The notes under the pieces are model-generated. The model did no database searches. It was not told the DNA's origin and saw only the letters and a program-made list of their open reading frames with translations. A DNA stretch of 64,000 nucleotides from Strongylocentrotus droebachiensis (lineage: Eukaryota > Echinodermata > Echinoidea > Camarodonta > Strongylocentrotidae), in assembly GCA_035222895.1 (NCBI GenBank), contig JAVYIG010002367.1:62001-126000 (forward strand). Reading direction: 5' to 3'. Made by a program: the position numbers and the translations under genes. Positions 25,801-34,600 of the stretch are shown piece after piece. Within the stretch, counting starts at the first letter, position 1; every line of letters starts with the position of its first letter.

Positions 25801-28656
25801 GGGATTAAGCAAATGTTGATTTCCAGTTCGGTGTTAGTGTTGCTAAATTAGAGTAGCATATTTTCATGCTGATCACATGCAATTACATCATCTTGTGTAG
25901 CTTTGCAATTTCAAACTGTGATATCATACTCAATGCTCAAGTTCACTATCATGCAACAGGTTTGTTATAAGACTGTTAGCTGTGGGCAATAGAGTGATGG
26001 AATTATACTGTACATGTATGGATGGATACATGGAAAGACAGATGGATGGATGGAGGGATGTGCGGGAGGAAGGGTTGATCAAAGAGAAAGTCAAACTTTG
26101 AAGTGAGGCTTCGGAATGAAACGGAAGATGCCAAGCCTTAAATTCATGATTCAAATTCAAATGATTGATATACTGTGTGATTGATTGTCTGTCTGAATGA
26201 TCGTTTGAATGACTGACTGGCTGATTGATTTGATGAGTGACCTATTGATTAACTGGCTGATTGATTGATTGATGAATTGAAAGATTGATAACACTATTGA
26301 TGGATCGACTGATGGGATGGGTGATTGATTGATAGATGATGTTATTGATAAAAATCAATTATGTTAGTGTAATAAACCTACATGTATGCAGTAGCACTGT
26401 TAATTTGTTGTTGTTTTTCTTCAATTTTTTTGTTATGTTCTTATAGGTAAGCCTTCCTACTAGTCTTCACTACCTAGACCCAGTCTCGATGTCACAGAGT
26501 GATGGGCAAGGTCTAACAAGTCACGACATTGAACTTCAGAATGTCCAGTTACAGGTAAGTGGTATGATCTTCCTTCTATTCAATGTATGTGTGAGTAGAT
26601 CTGATTATGTACTGTAAATGCTGTTATTTTCTCGTGATTAATTTTCGCTGGAACGTGAAACATATTCGCTGGTTCCTAAATTCCTTTTGCATGCTACTCA
26701 ACCCATTCAAAACACGCATAAGAAGTCATGCTTATATCTTACCGATCTTAGCGCGAATTCCGCGTTTACAGTACCATCATGATCATTAGGCCCATCTCTG
26801 GGTAGGGTAATAGTTTTCAAAGCTCTTTGGAAGTGCATAGGGACGTCTTATATAACGTGATATGCACTATAGAAGCACTGAATTACATCATCTCTCTGTC
26901 ACGATCATTAGGCAGATCATGGTCTGATTAATAGGCCCATGCCAAATCATTCTGTAATGAACAAACAGATAAAAAAGAATTTGAATTAAACCAAATATAT
27001 CTATTCCTGGATGTGATGTAAGCATTTCTTCATTTCATTTCATTTCAAAATTGTCAAACTCTATGATAACACCATTGATTAATTTCTTAATGGCTGATTT
27101 GTAAATGCAGATCATAATACTTGAATTATTTTAATGTTATTTGTATGATGACAAATACAGTCAAACCTGTCTATAGCAATGCCCATGGGAAACACAAAAG
27201 TGGTCTTTGTAGACAGGTTCCTTTAGTACATGTTTCAATGAGAAACCGTTTTCAAGGGAAACAAAAAATGTGGTCTTTGTAGACAGGTTCCTTTATTACA
27301 TGTTTGAATGAGAAACCGTTTTCAAGTGAAACAAGAACGTGGTCTTTGTAGACTGGTTCCTATTGTTTCAATTTGAACCATTTTCAAGGGGAACAAAAAA
27401 TGTGGTCTTTGTAGACTGGTGGTCACTAAAGCAGGCTTGACTGTACCATTGATTAATTTCTCAATGGTTGATTTGTAAATACAGATCACAATACTTGAAT
27501 TCTTTTAATGTTATTTGTATGATGATAAATAAAATACTTTGTTCAGGTTGTTTTTCTCAGTCATAACATATTTTGACCGGTATTATTTGATTGCAGGCTG
27601 AATCCCAGCAGCTGAGAGGATTATTAGCGGAGGTGAAGCTCAAAGAGAAGAGGTTGGAGGCAGAGCTTATATCGTTACGTGGAGGTGGTAAGTTTTCAGC
27701 TTGTTCTTGTCTGTTCCTTACTACCCAAATTCTCAAGAACCTTCACTGGCTTCCAATAGAACTTCCAATAAAACAGCGTATCAAATATAAAATTCTACTA
27801 CTCACCTACCGTTCACTAAATGGATTTGTCCCTGAATATATTTCCTCTCTTTTCAATATCTCTTCAAGTCCATGTGCAGGACTTTGTTCCTCCATTTCAA
27901 CAAATTTTGAATAGAATTAAAAACAAAGAGGAGTTGGGGTGACAGAGCTTTTATAGCTGCTGCCCCCCAGTTATGGAACTCTCTACCCCATTCAAGTAAA
28001 ATGTCAACCAATCAAAATTTGTTCCAAAAAAATACAATATCTGAATTTCCTTAGTTAAGATGTACTGTATTTCACAATCTGATGCAATTAACGTTGTTTA
28101 ATTATATTTGATTATGTTTAATGATTTTTGTTCTCTGTAACTTCTCATATACTTTTATATGTTTTATAATGTATCTACCTTGTTAGACGCTTTGAGCATC
28201 CTTTGTGTGGGACCTTGTTCCACACAATTTCCATGGTTGGGTTTTGTCTTGTTCTTGTTCTTTTCTTGTTCTTGTTCTTCTTCCTTTTCTTTGTCTTCTC
28301 TTTCATCTTCTCCTTCTCCTCTTCTCCTGCATGTACTTCTCCTCTTCTCCTACTTCTCCTCCTCCTCCTCATCACTATCCTATGCAATCCTGTATGATGA
28401 TGGATGAGATGTGATTGAAAGAGCACAAAAGGTATAATTACTTTTGTTTTTCTTGCTGACCAGGTGGAGGGGCTAACAGCATGGTCAAGACTGGTCCTGT
28501 CCTTGCCGAGGCTACTGAAATTGAGGTACAAAAACAAAATATGATTTTTATTCTTTTTTTTTTTTTTTTTTTTTTTTGTAGAGATTATATTTGTAAATTT
28601 CTAGAAAGATGTCAAATTAAAATTTACCAGTTCTCTGATATTTCTATGAGAAAGAT

Positions 28657-28691
<35 letters not shown>

Positions 28692-31600
28692 GAAAGAGAG
28701 AGAGAGAGAGAGAGATACAAAGAGAAAGAGAGAGAGACAGAAAGACAGAGACAGACAATGGAAATGAAGAGAACAGATGAAAGAGAAGGCGATGGAGAGA
28801 CAGACTGACAGACAAAAAAAAAGGGGGGATGGACAGACGGAAAAGAAGAAATGAACAGAATACATGTAGATGCCATAGAATAGGCTAGAGAGAGAGAGAG
28901 AGAGGGAGAGACAGAGACAGAGTCAGACAGACAGACTGAAACATAGACAGACAGACAGACTGAGACGTAGAAATAGATTGAAAATAATAGACATAAGTGA
29001 AGGGGGTGGAGAGAAAGACAAATGATGGAGTTACATAATAGTGTCAATGATAATTTATCTCTCTTTTCTTATTACAGTACCTGAAGAAAGTTCTCTATGA
29101 GTACATGATGGGCAGAGAAACTAAGGTGAGACTTTGAAGTAGAAGATAATATTCCAGGATTTAATGAGAGCTTCATACAATACAATGCATCCAGTACATG
29201 CACATGTATGTCCCTTTACAAATATTAGATTAAAAATTCACCCTAACATTGACTTTGATAGAATATATATATTCTCAATTATGTACTTTTCATTTACATA
29301 TAAATTTATGAATTAAATTTGATAATCATATCTTAATTGCTGATACTCAATTTACTTATAAACAGACAATGGGTAAAGCGATATTAAATTCCATTCTTGC
29401 CTTTTCACTCATTGTTAAACAGACAATGGCTAAAGTGATAGCTGCGGTGGTGAAGTTTTCAAGAGAGCAGACTGATAATATTATAGCGAAGGAGGAGCAA
29501 AAACAAGGGCTGGTAAGAAAACATATCTTATTGTTTTGAAGAGCTTTTTATCTTTTATGTAACGATAAAGGTTATTACTGGTAGAGTGCTTTTTATTCAC
29601 AGGTAATAATAATATTGGGTGCTTGTATAGCGCTCATATCTGTCAGCCTTGACACTCAAGGTGCTCCTGATTATTACCCTGGCTTTAGCACGGCTGCCAT
29701 TACGGCGCTCTAGCATTTCAAGGATTTAATTGCTGCCAGGTTCCCATTTACATCACATGGGTTGAATGTGCCAAATGTAGATCAATGTCTTCCCAAAGGA
29801 CAGAAGAGCTGCGGTTGGACTCTAACCACAAACCTTGTGATTGACAGTCCGATGAGATATCTACTCGACCACGACACCTCTACATGTACATGTATATGTA
29901 TGGAAGATATTAATCTACATTTGCCACTCTCCACCCAGGTGTAGTAAATGTGTACCTGTTAGGAATTTATTCCTTGAATGCTTTTGGCGCCTAATCCTAC
30001 TTTGTAGGTGCCATTAGCATCCCCCCGGATGTATACGTGCACAATAAGAACGTAGCTATTTTTATTATTACTATTATTTATAATTCAGTTTACCTGTTTA
30101 TACATTGTACCTGTCTATATGCGTGAATGTTGCTCTATGTCATTGAGTACAACTTATATGTCATGCATAAATTGCTTTTTTATAAGTCAAACTGTAAAGC
30201 TCCTACTAGTACGATGAAGTGCAGTTATCAACTGAATTATTCATGCCCCTTATAAATTTGATGTATTCTGTGTTTTTCATAACTCAAGAATGAAAGGTGG
30301 ACTGGTTGAATTAGGGCCTTTGTTAAATTCTTTTAGATGTAAGCTTTAATATGTCATATTCTCAAGAAAACATAAGCTGGGACAAATAACATTTCACATA
30401 CTTAACATATCACAAAACTTGGTAAGGGTATGTATAATTTAGTAGCGCTTAGAGACTTTGATGGTAAGCGCTTTATAAGTAATGGTTTTGTTATTATAAT
30501 TAATTGTTCCTCATCACACTCATAGGAGCTCTACAGTTTGACTTGTATAAAAGCAACTTATGTATGCAATTTAATTGTAAGATTTGTGGAAATTTGCCTA
30601 CCTCCTTACCAATGTGATAATACATGTACATATTTACCTGTATGTTTGTATGTTACAATAAACTTTCTCTTGTTTGGTTGTTTGTGGATCCTTTGTAAAA
30701 ACGAGTTTGTTATTATTTCTTACATTTATGACTAACCCTTTGCAAACTGGTTTGTTTTACCCTCCTAATCAATCAGGACCCCATACATGATAACACATCA
30801 TTCAAGGACGATTAAAGGTGGACAAACAGTATCATTTTGACTCTTTCTTTCAAATTTAGCCATCCTTCATTTATATCCTATGAAATATATATAAAATATC
30901 CTCTTCCAAATTTCTGGTAGAGTAGTATAAAATGAACTTCACTTATTGAATGCGCATTTTGAAACATTGAATATGTTACTTTCATTGGGACATTGTCTGT
31001 TCAAAAGCAAATAACATTAACTTTGTATATGAATTTAACGCCCTTCTGGCTTCATACAGACGATATAGTATTGAAGGAATTGAAGTACATTGGTATTATT
31101 GTAAATTGCATTGATAGAGTAAACAACGGGGTGTGCCTGAATTAAAAAATATTTCCATGGACGATTGGTACGTGTATATTGCCTGGTACAAGTTGATTCA
31201 TGCACATACTTTGTACAAATATATGATGTACATGTATGAAAAGATGTTGTAATTTATTAGAAGGAACAAGGACATACGGTATGTACATGTTTGTATAGTG
31301 AACATGCAGCATTGGAATTAACCCTTTCAAGGCAGGATTGATTTTTAGGGTTACATTGATCACATATTTTATTTCTTCTTCAAATTGGCAGCAATAGTAT
31401 TCTTCTTTCATTCAAGTTGCTGCATTGTTGACAAAAATGTAATACTTCTGTAAATGATATGGGTACTAATGTCTAAAAGTTGAAGATGTCCAATTTTGAT
31501 AGAAAACAATGATTTTGAATCTCTCAACATATTGAAAATGTAAGGAATTTAAAGTTAATTTTCCTTTTTTTTAATATTTCTGGTGTCAAACACAATATAC

Positions 31601-34600
31601 CGGTAGGCATGCAACAAAAGTGGATGCAGTTCTACTCATGCATCTGGCACATTTTTGTAGGGCTCCGAAACAAAAATAATTGAATCAAACCACAAAATGT
31701 GGAATGATTGTCATGAAAGGTTAACTCACGTACACTGTACACTGTATGCTGCTCGAAACGTTTCATCTCTGCCATTTTATTCATCATAATTTTGATTTCT
31801 TCTTTTTATTATTTATGCATTGTCTGTAATGACTTATTTGATTTTCTTTTAGTTTCACCCTTCTTCGTGAACATGGGACGTATTGGGGAGTTTGATAAAC
31901 ATGGTATGCATCTTATAGATGAAGCATGAATGTGCAAGGGAAAAAACTTGACCACTTTGGAATATCAAGCGTGTAATTATTTTATGTTGCTGATTAATAA
32001 TTCTTCCTAAATAAACAGCAACTATTTGATGTTTTTCCCTTTGGGTCACATTTAGGGATGGGGCTCTTGCCAATAGATCCATACTCCATAGATTGTGAAA
32101 TTTCAGTCCGTTGCTTACATTGTACATTTATTTCTCTTCTAATTAAAACCATGATGTTATATTTTGATGTTCGTCTGCTTTTTGGTTGAATTGAGGGATG
32201 GGCGTCATGTAGATTCATAAATCATGGGGATTCTCAATATCTTTCTTACGCTTATTTTACTTCTCATCAATATTCTTTGTATTAGTTGTTCATGCATGAC
32301 TTTCAATCTTGTGTATTCTAGTCTTCTAGACTATGATTTCTCACATCATTTGTATTTGGCATACTACTGTATGTGTACATATTCACAAGGGGGATAGGAG
32401 TTCATCGATAAAAACTTAGTATGCTCTATATATGTAAAACTTTTCTTTACACTTTTTTGTGCAGCCTCAACTAGTCTTCCCTGTATTAAAAATGTGTGTT
32501 CATCATTATATGTGTAATTAGAAACTGGCAAATTTACATTCAAATTCACAGTTCACACTTCAACATTAGACAGCTGTACCTGCGGGACGCGGTAGCTTTG
32601 CTTAATTTTTCTAACGGCATACGTGTGTTTTTATTGTATCATTTGCTTGACCTCAGAATGTTTCTTGTGTGTACTCATCTTTAAAATTCATGACACTATT
32701 AAACCCTAATCCTGGTGTTTTCTAGGTCCCTGATCATGTATGTAGTACTGTGAGCCGACGACTCTCCCGCAACTATAACTTGTGAGTGATTGGATGGTGC
32801 ATGTTGAATGCACACAATGCATTCAAATGGAATGCAGGATGACACAATCCATTCAAATAGAATGAAGTGATTGCACACTATGCATTCAAATGGAATGAAG
32901 CAAATGCAAGTTTGTAAGAGAATGCATTCATCTGGAATTCAGGGAAAGGAAGCTGCTCGCAGAACATGTTCAGATATATGGAAAGCAGGTTTCCCTGTGA
33001 CTGTGTAGAGAAGGTTGAGTTCTGGGAAGAGGTGAAAAATAATTTGTGAGCGTTATCATTCTTATTATGCAAGTGTGGAGGAACATCAGATAAGAAATGT
33101 TCCCTGAAAAGCATGGCTCTTCAAATGCCTTCATATTCTAAATATGTCATGTAACATCGTAAAACTCGGGGGGTAGGATTTTTACGCCACGTGTTTGTGT
33201 AGTCCCATATACATCTTTCTGTGTTCAGTGTTTGTAACTTTACCAAGACTTGGCCAAATTTCTTATCATTTTGATGATTCCAGAACCTTGCAATACACAC
33301 AAATTCTTATATGCTAGATGATCAACCTTTTCTGGTCGATTCCACACCGTTTCTTTCACAATGCAATCGCATGACCAGAACTCAACTTCACCTTTAAGAG
33401 GATTCATTTGAATGCAGGTTGCACATTCAAATAGTGTCCATTGAATGTACATGTTCATGTGCTCAGATTCCAGTCAGTGGTACAGTGCCACACAGAATGC
33501 ATTCAACTTGAATTCACGGAATGCAAACTGTGCTCAGAGAATACATTCACATGGAATCAAGAAAGAAGAATACATTCTGAGTATAATGTTAAAACCTATG
33601 TGCATGTGTATACTTTCATTTATTTATGTCTTTCCTTCAAGCCCTCTTCTCATTCTTCATCGATTCATTGTTTTGTTGTTTTGTTTTGTTGTCTGTTTGT
33701 TTTTCAAAGTTTGTCACAGCTTTTTCTTGAAGTTCATGTTTAGATATATTCATTTTGATTGTAATTGAATGTGCATGGCTATATATTTGTATTTTAATTT
33801 TGTTTTTATGTTATTGAATACATTCTTTTTCCTACATCGTGTATCTATATTTGATTTACCTCTTTTCATTATTGATTTTGAGATCAATGGGTTTTTTTCC
33901 CTCACTTTCTGACCTTAATTTTGTTCCCATCTGAGCTTTGTCTTAATTTATGTTTTCATATATTTTATTTGATGTTCTTTTTTATTTCTTGACTTCATTT
34001 ACCCCCTCATTGGACAGCTAGGCGTGACACAGAGTTAATTATTAAGGGCATGGTTAGTTATCTATATTTTCAGTTATTCTTGTTTGAACTTGCATGTGTG
34101 CATTGTGTATTAGAGGCATATCCAGGTGTACCCCCCCCCCCCCCCCCCCCCCCCCCCCTGGTCACCAGCTCAACCAAATCTTACTTTCCTGATTTATGCA
34201 CACACATATAAAAAGTGGATGACTTTTTTGTTCTTGTGTACCCCTACCCCCAGGCAAATTTTAGCTTTAAAAAAGCACCAGAAAAAAGTGAAGAACCCCC
34301 CTTTTGTGTTATATTTGTTTTGTCCTTGCTGGTCACAAATTTGTTGGACTTTCCCAATCAAACAATCACGCCCCCACCCTTCAAAGTGACTCCTGGATAT
34401 GTCACCGTATTTATTGACTTGAACTTATTGCATGTTATCCTCAGTAGGTGCAAATATAATAGTATTAGAAGACCTTATACATGTAGGTTAAATTCCTCAG
34501 CACAGGGCTTTTGTGCCATAAGTTCTTTTGCACAAATAGCCAGTAGAGAATAATAGATACATGTAGGTGTACACATGGACATAGTTACAGTATTAGAATT

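Noticed and set aside
34018-34038. Third alternative golgin last exon (LGVTQS and stop)
   Set aside because: The acceptor is fair and the phase fits, but a six-codon frame gives almost no evidence. It is mentioned with exon A only.
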